64,000 nt of DNA from Ashinkailepas kermadecensis (GCA_034440615.1 JAOTOM010001601.1:1-64000), one strand, 5' to 3'. Shown: positions 23,495-35,335, numbered from the stretch's first letter. Numbers and translations: made by a program. Notes: a model not told the origin generated them from the letters alone.

Positions 23495-23498
<4 letters not shown>

Positions 23499-26400
23499 CT
23501 CGGAGCATGGCACCTCGTGCCGGCCTTCCGACGGTAGTACACGTGACGCTCAGCCGCCTCCACATCCGCTGGTCCTGCCCCGACAATCAGCTGATATCGC
23601 GATCCGTCACCGCCGCAGGCAAGCTCAGCACAAACACCATCAGGATAAAATGGTCGCGGCCGGTAAATCATCGCCGGGTCGGCCTCCCATTCACGTGTCT
23701 CACGGTGACCACCGGTGGCGGGAAGCGAGCAGATGGGACAGTCCGGTAAGATGCCTCAGCAGAACTGGGCCTTTTTTGTCGTGATCCATCGCAGGAGTGG
23801 TGCTGCGATATTGTTGGCCCGTCCCGTCTGGTGCGCTCTCGCCTAGATCGCCAATCTAGGAAGAGTTATTTTCTGACATGCTTTTACTTATGATGCAGTG
23901 CTGTCAGTGTGCTTACACATTATCTGGGGAAATGGAGGTTATTATGGGTTAATGGAAAAGGCTCAGGGTGAAGAGGTGCTATCCTTCCCCATTTTCATAT
24001 AAAATTTTCTCGGTTTTGTTCGATGATACTGAAACACTTCCTACTTCAACGAAGTGATGTTAGTTAAGTTACTCGCGAAGGTGGATTTACGTAAGGCTTA
24101 TCAGGCAAAGCACTCCGCCTGCAAAATGGGAAGGTGCACGAGGCTAGTAAGAACGGCTCGTGACTTTATATATGGAGACAGGAAAGGGAGTTAAAAGATT
24201 CGGATTATTCCGCTGGAGCGCGCAGTTGGGAATTAGTTGTGATGCTTAATTACTGCACCAGAATCATGTCATAATTAATGTAAACTGGAGTAATGCTGCC
24301 TATGATTGAACGCTGACTTGGTGTAAGGAGTTCCAGAAAAACTGATGTATGCCTATGTTTGGACATCATACTGCTGGCTTGTGCCCACCGTATTGATTCG
24401 TATATGTACTATGTGAGACTGGAGGAGGTTCCTGGGGATTTGTGAAGCCATTACTCCCTCTCCATTAACACGCGCATCGGAAGCGGACGGAATCCACCCA
24501 TCTTCCTATGTTCGAATATACCTCATAATCTGGCAGAGATACTGCAATGAAACATTGGGACATTCTTGGACATTCATCAGCGCATGGCACGTCAAAAAGC
24601 TGAAATCCGTTGATAAACATCAGAACTGCGTGGGTGCAAAGTCGACCGATACGGCCGCGCGAAGTTCAAAGACCCGTTGAAGCGCTCTAAAGCGAAAAAA
24701 AGAAAGGCAAAAAGCCCAAATAACTAACGGACGGCGGCCGACCGTCACAAAGGTCCGTCACACGAGCGCCGGCCGATCGGTTGGTGTCATTTGACCCCAA
24801 AGGCAGTGACATAGGTTCTTGAAATTTGTACTACAGAGAGTTCGCTTATACAGCCGTAATCTTCCTTTTAAATTTTGCATTTCTAGTTTCAGCAGCTTCA
24901 CATATCTCAGGGAGGGAGCAAGCTGCCTCTCGGCTAGCGTGATGTGAGAGGCTCTCTGGTGCTCGTATTAAACAACTGACTATGACCCGACTCAGGATCT
25001 GTTGATGACACTAGACCTCTCTTGGGCTAGGTCCACGTCTGGTTAGGGAGGTTCATCTGCACGGATGTGGCGAAAGGCACATCCGTGCAGTGGGCTGCAC
25101 CATCTTCATGGTGGGCTGGACCATCATCTCGACATAGCCCTTAACTAAGCGTACGTTCTGAGTCGCCCGGACGATAATATAATCTGCCGGACGTCCAATA
25201 GAATCTTGATTCCCGCGTTCTGAGCGTCAGCCATATTCTGCCCGTGCGTCTGACTAAGTGCTGGTGCGTCATATTGGCGACAAAGCATGCGCATTTCGTG
25301 AAGCATGCTCCTCATCAAAGGAAAAGAGCAGCGTTCGCAAGCACCCGCCAAGCACTCGAAAAATATTATACCCGTCAGGGATAGAATCTACCGGGTGTTC
25401 GATAGATTCTTGGTAGTGCGGGCGGCTCCAAACGGCTTGACTCGATAGGATCTTTCGGACGGGGCATATATTTGTGAAGATTCTTTGCCGTCCGTCGGGC
25501 TCCGAAGGCACGCTAAGTCCTGGCTTCGTCTCCATCACAACTGAGATGCTGTACCGGTTGGGACAGACGTAGCTGTCGGTGACTTGGAAGCGGCTGCACG
25601 GTCAGCGATTAGAGCAACGACACCGGTTTTTGAAACGATGTTTGGGCCCTTCCCCACAGAACTAGGATAAATGTGAGGTGTCCGCTTACAGAATGGTTAC
25701 ACTTGGTGGCAGGAGCGCTGGACTGCCCTTCCCATCAGCCTCCAGCCATAGTCCCGTCAGCCATAGTCATAGTCCCATCAGCCTCCAGTCCCGCGGTGGT
25801 TCAAGAGCTAATTACAATCGAGTCAGAAACATAGTTGAAGAAAGGTCAAAATGGCTGCTTCTATCTAAGATTGACATCTATTCTATGATAGTGCATAGGA
25901 AAAAAAGATGACTTTAAATGGATGTAGTTCGTCCCCTAAATCTCAGTTATTTCATGCTCCCTTGGATATTTGGAAGTACAAACACTCGTACATTTCCTTT
26001 GAAGCCTACGATATCGTGAAGCTTTGGTCAATGACTAGTTATTTTCGTGCAACGGCAAATGAACCTTGATGCGTTCAAATATTTCAGAGAAAGGCGAATT
26101 CGATGCTTTTCATCTTTGGCTCCTAGCTGGATTTAGCATTCCACAGTTTTTCGCTCTACTAACAAGCCGGAGGAATCTGGTAATATCAGTGCGGGCACTG
26201 GTGAATTCCTCTGCTGGGACTGGAATCTCAAGCTTAATTTTGTCACATTATGTCTGTGGTGTGTGCCGTAAGCCGCACCATAACTGGACTCCCTAGCAGG
26301 GAGTGCAGCAGCAACTCGAATAACATGTTAACTGGAGCACAAACCGATGAAATTACGTGCATCCATATGTACACTGCGAGCGAAACACAACCAAGAAATT

Positions 26401-27023
26401 CGGCGGCAATGAATGTGACCAATCACGATGCAATGCTTCTCGTGGATTCTCCGAGTCAGGAGACGATTGACATGCTGTGTTAGGAATACTTTATGTTAAT
26501 AATCTTTGCTTCAGTTGCGACCTCTTGGCAACAGAAAGTCATGCCTTACCTATTCTGCTTTGTGTGAAAATTTGGCCATTGTTATGGTCAGAGAGTGAAG
26601 CCACCTACATTTCCAACCCAATACCCACATATGATAAAATCACACGGTTGTTGACATCTGCGGCACAGGCAACAAAAGACATAACCGACAACTGACAGAC
26701 TATCCTATTTACGATGCTAGTCGACTTTATAGAGCCACAATCACATTCCATTGTAAACATCGCAACGATGCCGGTGGGCTTTCTATTATGAATATTATCC
26801 GTAAGGTTACAGACAAGACGTCGGGCGATCTCGACACCCTGCGCACACAATGCGCCAAGCAACAACCTATTCTACATAACCAACTGTTCCACGAGTTGTG
26901 GTAAATTGCATGCACCGTTTCAAAACGGCAGCCGTCTATGACACCCCTCACAGGCCGCTTTTCTACGCTAGATGCATTGACGACCCAATAGGTGTTCATT
27001 GGTGCACTCATGATTAGCTGATC
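23495..27023. other. Anonymous sequence, 3.5 kb
   Basis: No gene is supported. Two minus-strand open frames (25269-25538 and 25145-25351) overlap in different frames with fairly ordinary amino-acid composition; they could be remnants of one decayed coding region, but I recognise no family. 23.5-23.8 kb is CpG-rich. The interval 24.6-24.8 kb contains an imperfect inverted GGCGGCCGACCG / CGGCCGATCGG pair. Confidence 0.35.
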
Positions 27024-27135
27024 TTATTCATTGATGACGTAACACCCGGCAAACGAGTACCATTCATTGATGACGTAACACCCGGAATACGAGTGCCATT
27101 CAATGATGACGGAACACCCGGCAAACGAGCATTCG
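27024..27135 (+). repeat. 36-bp repeat, 3 units, each with a CRE-like TGACG
   Basis: TGATGACG occurs at 27032, 27068 and 27104 (36 bp apart). Each is followed by TAACACCCGGCAAACGAG-like sequence (third unit GGAACACCCGG). The first two contain TGACGTAA, a CRE variant. Confidence 0.85.
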
Positions 27136-27304
27136 TTCGGACAACAGTCCCTTCGAACAAAATGACTAAGCAGGACTGAGAACGTCTTCACAAAGAAGCA
27201 AGCACAACACCAGAAAAACACCAGGCAACAACTCAAGCATCACCAACTTACCAACACCATAACACCACAACATCGCCAAACACTGCACGATCAAACCTGC
27301 TTAC
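27136..27304. other. Spacer
   Basis: A-rich sequence with CAACA/CACCA runs between the 36-bp and 30-bp arrays. Nothing else is seen. Confidence 0.4.
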
Positions 27305-27745
27305 CATGATGGCTACCGAACACTGTCCGACACTGGCGACCATTACCTGACACTACCCGACGATGGCGACCACTACCTGACATTGCCCGACACTGGCGAC
27401 CGCTACCTGGCATTGCCCGACGGTGGCGACCACCACCTGACATTGCCCGACACTGGCGACCGCTACCTGGCATTGCCCGACGGTGGCGACCATTACCTGA
27501 CACTGCCCGACGGTGGCGACCGTTACCTGACATTGCCCAACGCTGGCGACCGTTATCTGACACTGACCGACGCTGGCGACCGCTACCTGACACTGCCCGA
27601 CGATGGCGACCGCTACCTGACACTGATCGACGCTGACGACCGCTACCTGACACTGACCGACGATGGCGACTGCTATCTGACACTGCCCGATGATGGCGAC
27701 TACTATCTGACACTGTCCGACGCTGTCGACCACTACCTGGCATTG
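27305..27745 (+). repeat. 30-bp minisatellite, left part
   Basis: The consensus is GACCGCTACCTGACACTGCC, then CGACGNTGGC, 30 bp, about 14-15 units. Plus and minus strands are both open because 30 is a multiple of 3. Translated decapeptides (such as LPDAGDRYLT) show no independent support. The array continues after the SINE at 27912; the two parts were one array before the insertion. Confidence 0.9.
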
Positions 27746-27911
27746 TGGGGACGAGTGGTCTAGGGGTAAGATGCTCGTCTCACAATCGAAAGGTTGTGGG
27801 TTCGAATCTCACCTGTCGCTACTCTTCGCCCGCGATCAATCGGCGTGAGAGATTGGCGACGCTATATGACTCAACGGTCGACGTGTCGTAAAACCAATAA
27901 CCAACCAACCA
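27746..27911 (+). mobile_element. tRNA-derived SINE inside the 30-bp array, with 14-bp target duplication
   Basis: A tRNA-like head has an A box, TGGTCTAGGGG (27756-27766), an anticodon-loop-like CTCACAA (CAC, Val-type) near 27778-27784, and a B box, GGTTCGAATC (27799-27808). The T-stem GTGGG/CTCAC pairs with one G-T wobble. The acceptor ends do not pair properly, so it is not a functional tRNA. The body of about 95 bp ends in a CCAATAACCAACCAACCAAC tail, as in many animal SINEs. The sequence ACTACCTGGCATTG flanks it exactly on both sides (27732-27745 and 27912-27925). Since that string is also part of the repeat unit, the duplication is suggestive but not independent proof. The RNA polymerase III promoter is apparently intact. 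Confidence 0.75.
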
Positions 27912-28715
27912 ACTACCTGGCATTGCCCGACGCTGGCGACCGTTACCTGACACTGCCCGACGGTGGCGGCCGTTGCCTGGCATTGCCCGACGACGGCGGC
28001 CGTTGCCTGACACTGCCCGATGATGGTGACCATTGCCGAACACTGTCTGACGGTAGCGACCGTTGCCCGACATTGCCCGACGACGACGGCCGTTACCGGA
28101 TACTGTCCGACGCTGACGACCGCTACCTGACAATGCTCGACGCTGGCTACCATTACCTGGCACTGCCCGACGCTGGCGGCCGTTACCTGATACTGTCCGA
28201 CGCTGACGACCGCTAGCTGGCATTGCTCGACGCTTGCTACCATTACCTGGCACTGCCCGACGCTGGCGACTGCTACCTGACAATGCTCGACGCTGGCTAC
28301 CATTACCTGGCACTGCCCGACGCTGACGACCGCTACCTGACAATGCTCGACGCTGGCTACCATTACCTGGCACTGCCGGACGCTGGCGGCCGTTACCTGA
28401 TACTGTCCGACGCTGACAACCGCTACCTGACAATGCTCGACGCTGGCTACCATTACCTGGCACTGCCCGACGCTGGCGGCCGTTACCTGATACTGTCCGA
28501 CGCTGACGACCGCTAGCTGGCATTGCTCGACGCTTGCTACCATTACCTGGCACTGTCCGACGCTGGCGACTGCTACCTGGCACTGCTCGACGCTGATGAC
28601 CGCTACCTGGCACTGCCCGACGGTGGCGACCGCTACCTGACTCTGTCCGACGCTTGCTACCATTACCTGGTACTGCCCGACGCTGGTGACCGCTACCTGA
28701 CATTGGCCGACGCAG
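27912..28715 (+). repeat. 30-bp minisatellite, right part, with higher-order structure
   Basis: Continuation of the 30-bp array after the SINE, about 27 units. Between about 28110 and 28600 multi-unit blocks recur: GCTGGCTACCATTACCTGGC is followed by CGCTGGCGGCCGTTACCTGA, then GCTGACGACCGCTACCTGAC. This gives higher-order repeats of several 30-bp units. The left part lacks these blocks, so they expanded on one side only. Confidence 0.9.
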
Positions 28716-29904
28716 GTGAGTCTCTATGTGCCAGTGTCAGGTCTATTGCCAACAAGTCTGGACTCATATTGGACGTGCTCTGGGGAATCGACTCTCTCGG
28801 ACTCTCAAACTTAGTCCGGCAAAGCCAGGTGTTTCCCAGCCAATGCGCCCCTCAGGAAACGGCGTCTGTAACTCGAGTTTGGCTAGATTGCGTGGCAAGT
28901 GCCGTGCGCGAGGTATTGCATGCCAACTGACGTGCAACAGACTTACCATATGTGTGCTGACGTCAGCACAAATGAGCACGCTGGCGAAACAATGTGGCCG
29001 GTTAGACTCAACTTTGACAGATGCGGCGCCGAAGCAAATCCAGAAATGCGACTGTGCGGCATCACCGGAGAACCCACTCTTGGAGATTAATGTGGGGGAG
29101 GGAGCCAGCAATACCATAGCACTCGATGCAGCATCTTCCTCGGCCAAATGCGTGAAAAAAACAACAACGGCGAAAGATCACACCATACATTTTCTGAGCT
29201 TATCCATATATGGAAACTGGAGCCTGTTTTCTAGACCGATGTGTCTTCTCGACGACCATTGTGCGAGTGTAATTTGCGCGGCGGTTGGCGTTGCCAGTCA
29301 GTCATTTCACCTGGGTGTACGTTTAAGGCTTCGTGTTGATTGTACGACCGCCTTCACTATGCAGCTCGCTGCATGTTGCATGGTGTATCTTGTGTGTGAA
29401 TGAGTAGAGGAGAATTCCCTATCGCATCGTGTTTGAAATGCAATATATAATTGCAGCCCCATCGCTACCGCTGAAATTCAACCTTGTACATGATTTTGAA
29501 TAAAGCAAAATCTGAGGCCAGGTTGACAACCACAAAAGAACCACAAAAATATACGGAGCCCGGCCGGGCACGGTTGAACAGGATGCTATGATAATTCCAG
29601 AGTATTTGAACAGTAGTTGCAATTTGCAGGTTGTGAACGTTGGAAATTTGGAACTGGACTTCGGAAGATGTGAAAAAACCGTGTCCGGCATAGGTTCCCT
29701 GGTGTGACACGAGTGACTCGATCACTGCCACAGTCAATAACAGTCGTCGAATGGTGAGGCATCAGTCACTCCGCAGTGCCGTCGGACTTCATGTCACTGA
29801 TGTCACTTCCCTGCGGTCGTTTGTGGGCAGTATGTCGTGCACCTACTTACTCGCTCTCCCTCTTTTGCTTCTTTGTTCCTTCGCTCCTTCTCTCCTTCGC
29901 ACCT
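28716..29904. other. Anonymous sequence with one 225-codon open frame
   Basis: The plus-strand open frame at 28726-29403 lies outside repeats and is fairly long, but it has no recognisable domain, starts within the end of the minisatellite and overlaps an antisense frame of 127 codons. I regard coding as unproven. 29.4-29.75 kb shows nothing. Confidence 0.3.
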
Positions 29905-29976
29905 TCGCTTTCCCTCTCCCTCTCCCTCTCCCTCTCCCTCTCCTTCGCTCTCCCTCTCCCTCTCACTCTCACTCTC

Positions 29977-30031
<55 letters not shown>

Positions 30032-30240
30032 TTCCCACTCTCCCTCTCCCTCTCCCTCTCCCTCTCCCTCTCCCTCTCCCTCTCCATCTCCCTCTCTCTC
30101 CTCTCCTCTCCCTCTCCCTCTCTCTCTCCCCCTCTCCCTCTCTCTCTCGCTCTCCCCCTCTCCATCTCTCTCTCCCCCTCTCCCTCTCTCTCTCCCTCTC
30201 CCTCTCCCACTTCCCTCTCTCTATCTCCCTATCTCCATTT
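29905..30240 (+). repeat. Polypyrimidine (CTCCCT/CTCACT)n tract
   Basis: About 335 bp of almost pure pyrimidine hexamers: CTCCCT blocks, a CTCACT block at about 29960-30030, then mixed CTCTCTCC. The complement is a purine tract like that at 22.3 kb. Confidence 0.95.
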
Positions 30241-30389
30241 CTCATTAGCTGTCGACCGAAATGTAGCGGTGGCAGCTGCGGTTGTCACTATCTGGCTTGT
30301 TGTTGAGGAGCGCACTGTGCCGTCTTCGTCTTGGCACGTCGGAGTGGCGCGGCATTGTCCACTGGCGGTCGTCGCCCTTTGTGAGTGGT
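30241..30389. other. Spacer between simple repeats
   Basis: About 150 bp of unique sequence. No motif is recognised. Confidence 0.4.
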
Positions 30390-30735
30390 GGTGTCGGTGG
30401 TATCGGTGGTGTCGGTGGTATCGGTGGTGTCGGTGGTATCGGTGGTGTCGGTGGTATCGGTGGTGTCGGTGGTATCGGTGGTGTCGGTGGTATCGGTGGT
30501 ATCGGTGGTGTCGGTGGTATCGGTGGTGTCGGTGGTGTCGGTGGTATCGGTGGTGTCGGTGGTATCGGTGGTGTCGGTGGTATCGGTGGTGTCGGTGGTA
30601 TCGGTGGTGTCGGTGGTATCGGTGGTGTCGGTGGTATCGGTGGTGTCGGTGGTATCGGTGGTGTCGGTGGTATCGGTGGTGTCGGTGGTGTCGGTGGTAT
30701 CGGTGGTGTCGGTGGTATCGGTGGTGTCGGAGCGG
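30390..30735 (+). repeat. 9-bp repeat (GGTGGTRTC)n
   Basis: About 38 units of GGTGGTGTC/GGTGGTATC. The G and A variants mostly alternate, giving an 18-bp superunit, with occasional GG or AA neighbours. All frames are open (VGGI, TDT and so on), which is an artefact. Confidence 0.95.
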
Positions 30736-30769
30736 GCGTCGTCAGCAGTCATAGAGCGCCGTCTGGCCA

Positions 30770-30985
30770 TGGCCGCTGACTACCCTGACAACTGCCCTGG
30801 TCACTGCCCCAGCCATTGCACTGGCTCCTACACTGGCCACTGAACTGGCTACCGCACTGGCCACTGCCCTGGCCACTGTCCTGACCACTGCGCTGGCTAC
30901 TGCACTGGCCACGGCCCTGGTCACTGCACTGGCTACTGCACTGGCTACTGCACTGACCACTGTCATGACTACTGTCGCCGACTGC
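30770..30985 (+). repeat. 12-bp degenerate repeat (CACTGGCYACTG)n
   Basis: About 17 degenerate copies of a 12-mer, CACTGNCCTGGC/CACTGGCTACTG, starting a short distance after the 9-bp array. Confidence 0.8.
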
Positions 30986-31269
30986 CCTGCCATCGCGCAT
31001 GACGGGTGGGGGGGGGGCATTAGCCAGCACCGTGGGTTAGGTACACTTGGAGATGGGAAATAATATGGATGGCCACAGGATAGATAAAATCAGCATGCTC
31101 GTCAAGCCGAAAGATAAAGAAGTATCGGGGATCGTGCTAGAGTCGGCTTTGTGGTCCTGTATCAGCGTATTGCAACACTCGGGTAAACGTGTGGCCAAAA
31201 CGACACTTTCCCACAGAGCACCCCGTCCCGAAAAGCTGCTACTCCACTGCAAAATCCGACCGATTCGGC
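30986..31269. other. Anonymous spacer
   Basis: No gene. A G-run lies at 31009-31017. Confidence 0.4.
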
Positions 31270-31495
31270 CTCGACTCTGCTGATTTACCTCTGCGCTATA
31301 TCCTGCAGCTGCCATTCTGCCTCGACACTACTGATTTACCTCGGCGCTATGTCCTGTAGCTGCCATTCTGCCTCGACTCTGCTGATTTACCTCTGCGCTA
31401 TATCCTGTAGCTGCCATTCTGCCTCGACTCTGCTGATTTACCTCTGCCCTGTATCATGTAGCAGGCATTCTGCCTCGACCCGAATGATTTCCTGC
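31270..31495 (+). repeat. 51-bp minisatellite, about 4.5 units
   Basis: TGATTTACCTC recurs at 31281, 31332, 31383 and 31434 (51 bp apart). Each is followed by a GCGCTATNTCCTGTAGCTGC-type block and CATTCTGCCTCGAC. Confidence 0.9.
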
Positions 31496-31599
31496 AGCTG
31501 CCGTGAATCGCCACTGGACAAGACAGCGCAGCGGCGACTGAGGGTGAGGTGGGGACTCGCGTAACAACGTCGTCCGTCGACGGCCAGTCGGATTAGCCG

Positions 31600-31720
31600 G
31601 TGTTGGAGGTCCCCGAGGGGCCAACCCTGAGAGATGGCGCCGTGGAGGCTGCTGGCAGGTGTTGACACCACAGGGCAGATAGTACGGCGGAAGCCGTTGA
31701 CAGGTGTTGACACCGAAGAC
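31600..31720 (+). repeat. Dispersed repeat with GGTGTTGACACC core (copy also at 39.6 kb)
   Basis: Two tandem halves, each ending CAGGTGTTGACACC, at about 31656-31670 and 31699-31713. The block GCTGCTGGCAGGTGTTGACA, CCACA, then CAGATNGNACGG is present again at about 39614-39660, so it is a dispersed repeat family. The GGTGT-TG-ACACC core is a 5-bp inverted repeat. Confidence 0.55.
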
Positions 31721-32192
31721 GCACTTCAGAATCGAAATTCTGACCTTGCCGGTTTTCGTCCAAACTCCGATCGGAAATCGGTCGGACACATTGCCACTTT
31801 CTTTTGCAATATTTGGAGAGCTATGACATGCAATGAAATGCTGCCGACATGCAACATGTAAAACAACAGAGCTTTATGGAAGACATTTCAGCATTATAAA
31901 CCACAAAATGTCCAGTGCTTATCTACACAGTATCCATTTGCATTAGCAAGATTGCACCCAGTCCAACAACAGCAAAATTGACAGGGTCTTTATATTCCAT
32001 GTGATATATAGATAGAACAGAGACAGGGTATTACATGACAAGATGCAATTCTAGCCTCCGGACCCAATCACGTTTTGAGGCATCCCGCCAAGCACATGAG
32101 ATTGTTCAACATATTGGAGGAATCGAATGTATTCTGAAGGTCACTACTTCCATCCAACATCCATGTTCCCTGGAGTTCATAGTCAGCCTGGC
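31721..32192. other. Anonymous sequence
   Basis: No gene or repeat recognised. Confidence 0.4.
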
Positions 32193-33773
32193 AGTCACTG
32201 GGGTATTTTCACTCCCACGAGTCACTAAAGGGGGAGGGTACCCCTTGTACCTTTGCAACCAATGAACCGATTATACCGCTTCAAACGGCAAACGATAGCC
32301 TGAGGTCACAGAGGTCACGGGAGGTAACGGTAGGTCACGGGTGAGGGCACAGGTCGTGTCATGTACAAATTATTGACTGCTTTTAAAAGTTTATGTTTTT
32401 AACGCAAGCCAGTACATTAGGGTAATATAAAATGTCAGCAGTGATTTAGTACATGCAATGTGCACCTAGCATTGCCCATGCAATCTCTTTATGGTCTCGG
32501 CGCAAGTCAGGTCACCCAAGGGGATGATGTCAAATTGCCGTTTTGATTCAGCATGCAAAGCAAAGCATTTTATTGGCCACATTTTCGAGGGATCTTGAAA
32601 AACTAACATAAATATTGGCATGTGCTACAAAACTTTGTTTATCTGTATAACCTAGCACGACACCTATGAGGTCACAGGTCATGTCAAGTGGAGATATTTG
32701 GCCGATTACAAGAAGGCATTTACTGTGAAAAAAAGTAATTAGAGTAACATAAAACTCAGGTGTTGGTCGATGCGTGCAATGTATGCCAATAATTATACAA
32801 TATGTACTTGCTGTCCTCAAGTTAAGTGAGGTCATCTAGGGAGAAGATGCCAGATTGCGTTTTCGGTTCTGTGTGCAATGCGCTGCATGTTTATATGCTA
32901 TATTTCCACGAGTTGCTAAAAGACGGACCAACACTTTCGCATATACCACACAATATTATCTGTTGTATTTTGTCGTATGCATGATTGGCGGCAAACTGCA
33001 GATTGTCAACGGCACGTTATTTTTGTATTGTAGATCATCGTAATGCAGCACACAGAATGGTAATGATCGGCACCTATCACAAACAAATGCCTTGGCTCAT
33101 ACCCTGAAAGTTTTTATATAATTTACCTCCCGCGCTAGAATCCGGCAGACACTAACCTTCCTATGAACATTTTAGGTGGATTGACCTGCCAGTGAAATTT
33201 GGCTGGATTGTATCGAATGACAGCAAGCAACCGTTTCAGGAAGTAATGACAGCAACTGTGATCGAGTTTGTGATTTCATTATAATAAGACCTGATATTAA
33301 ACCTGAAAGCAGATATATGCATATTTGACCTAAGATGACCCAATATGCAAGGACGTCGTTGGTAACCGACATATCGATTGTATAATGACTGGAATGTTTT
33401 TTTCCAAGTCCGAACCGGCCATTATATTTGAATCAAATTAATAATATCAAAATGACCCAGAATGATCCAGTTGAAATCCCACGGTCACTAAATGACCCCT
33501 GAAAGACCAACTGCATCTGGGTTACCCTATCAGTATACCTTAGTCCGATTGTATCTCCAAACAACAAGCAATCGTCTGAGACGTTAAAAACAACACCTAC
33601 GAACGACTTTGTGACATCATTAGGAGATGACCTAAGATGACCTTAAGGTCGCTGTTTGACACAAGATACACTAGGCATTTATTTGGAGGTACTGGAAGTA
33701 TCAAGCTGCTGTCTCATTTGATTTGGTTGTCATCGCAGCAAACCAAAGGGGGAAAAATCCCCCACAGTGACTC
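32193..33773 (+). mobile_element. Non-autonomous element with AGTCACTG termini, rich in AGGTCA half-sites
   Basis: The left end AGTCACTGGGGTATTTTCAC (32193) and the right end on the other strand, AGTCACTGTGGGGGATTTTT (ending 33773), form an imperfect inverted repeat of about 20-25 bp, followed by C-rich runs. The 1.58-kb body has no coding capacity. It contains internal duplications of about 340 bp: 32.30-32.57 with 32.65-32.89 kb, and 33.15-33.37 with 33.5-33.68 kb. It also has many GGTCA/TGACC words. No clear target duplication was found, so boundaries may shift by a few tens of bp. Superfamily unknown. Confidence 0.4.
32303..32337 (+). promoter_or_regulatory. Direct-repeat cluster of nuclear-receptor half-sites
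   Basis: Four half-sites in one orientation: AGGTCA (32303-32308), AGGTCA (32312-32317), AGGTAA (32322-32327) and AGGTCA (32332-32337), with spacers of 3, 4 and 4 bp. This is the DR3/DR4 geometry bound by RXR heterodimers in animals. Binding is inferred only from the motif. Confidence 0.4.
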
Positions 33774-35335
33774 ACTGGTCAATGTTCCCAAGAATTGGGG
33801 CCAGGCCCACCAGTTCCGAGTTCCTGCACTTCGCAAGATGTTTATAACCTTAAGTAATATCGACAAAAATGTGTATTTCATACATGTTACTCAGCTGATG
33901 CAATTCAATTTACATCATACATTGTGTACTGATTTAGGAGGAGGATGCGGGCTGATTACTGTATAGCTGTCTTTACATTTCCACAGTGGCAAGGATTCTC
34001 AGGTCATCCAGTTAGCACGTCCTCGGTCCGGTATAATCTGTCAGTGGGAAGCTGAAAATCGATCAGGGGTGTTCTGTTATAACTGGCTAAATGTGCTGAA
34101 GGGATAATTAGAGGGCAACCATTCGTAGAACACGCTAACACAAGGGATGTTTGACAATCACTAGGGGGTGCCCAAACACGGTCACCACCACAGGTATGAC
34201 ACGGCATAAAACAGGGTATTGCATATTATATAGTCGTAGTTTTAACATACATATACCACCATAGCCCTCCGAAAGCTGCTTAATGGGAGGCAGTCTATTT
34301 CATCTGTCGATGTTTTGTTCGTACAATCCAATGGCAATGCCAGTTGTAGATCCGGCTTCAATTCAGAAAAAAGTGAATGTATATTACTCAGTTTTTGGCG
34401 TTTTGCTCACTTCCTGGAAGTCGCCGCTTAGCCCTTGTATGATTGAGCACTTCCCTGTGGAAAGCCGGGGAAATTGCATGATAGGAAATAGGTGTATTTC
34501 TCGCGGCGAAGAGAGGGAGACAGCTGTCTGGCTTTCGGAGTGCCTCTGCCGCCACTCACTCTTTAGAAGCCACAAGTTTACTTTATGGAGCTTGGAAGCA
34601 TCTGAGCCGTTTGTCCATTGTACGTGCAACATACTATTCAGCGTCTATCAAATTTGAAGATATTGATATGACAAAGATATTAACGATATATACCCACAAT
34701 TGACGTGAAGATAGCAAATAGTATTGACAGAGGATTGTGCTGAATCAACAAATTAAGAATATTAAGCTTTGCGTGAAGTTCCCCACAAACGCAACGCCTT
34801 CCCGTTTCTGCCCGTCCAACTTGGTTTGTGTGTAACCGAGGTTGACATCACGCAAGTTGTTTTGCCAGAATGCAGTATTGTCACCTGAACGTGCCTTAGG
34901 CATGCCTATCATCCGCATCCACACACACATTTGGCTTTCACAGCATCCTAAAGCCATGACTTTCATCGTCTTCGACAGAACGGCGAACACGGGTGCGGAG
35001 CGCGAATGGCTGCGGTTGGAAGAAGACAGCTATTTTTTACCTGAAACTTATTTTCCCTGCACTGAACATAAGCATTAGATAAAACGTACATTTATTCCCT
35101 GGTCACGTGAGGTCAAGGCCGCATATATCCACAACAGGATACAAGGAAAGTCATGCCACTCATCAAGCCAGCTGGCTCTCGCAGGTTAAACGCTGTTATA
35201 TTGACGCTATCTGATCTGAAATACCCATTCCATACTCTATGTTGTTCGGCGATGCATCGCTTTGAGGCAGAAGCACCAGAAAGACGGATGTCAGGTGTTA
35301 CTGAAATCCTAAGGAATACCTGAAGTGCATGGTGT
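33774..35335. other. Anonymous sequence
   Basis: No recognisable gene. The plus-strand frame at 34283-34657 and its antisense overlap have no motif. Confidence 0.4.

Noticed and set aside
22247..23671. 474-codon minus-strand frame rich in Leu/Phe, resembling membrane segments
   Set aside because: It is the translation of a polypyrimidine hexamer tract; the hydrophobicity is an artefact.
27746..27818. Functional tRNA-Val(CAC) gene
   Set aside because: The A and B boxes and T-stem are good, but the acceptor ends do not pair and the anticodon stem has mismatches. A SINE body and tail follow.
27291..28703. Decapeptide-repeat proteins on either strand of the 30-bp array
   Set aside because: Three or more frames are open at once and a SINE interrupts the array. 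This is typical of a minisatellite.
28726..29403. 225-codon frame as a gene
   Set aside because: It begins in the tail of the minisatellite and has an overlapping antisense frame and no recognisable domain. It is left as anonymous sequence pending transcript data.
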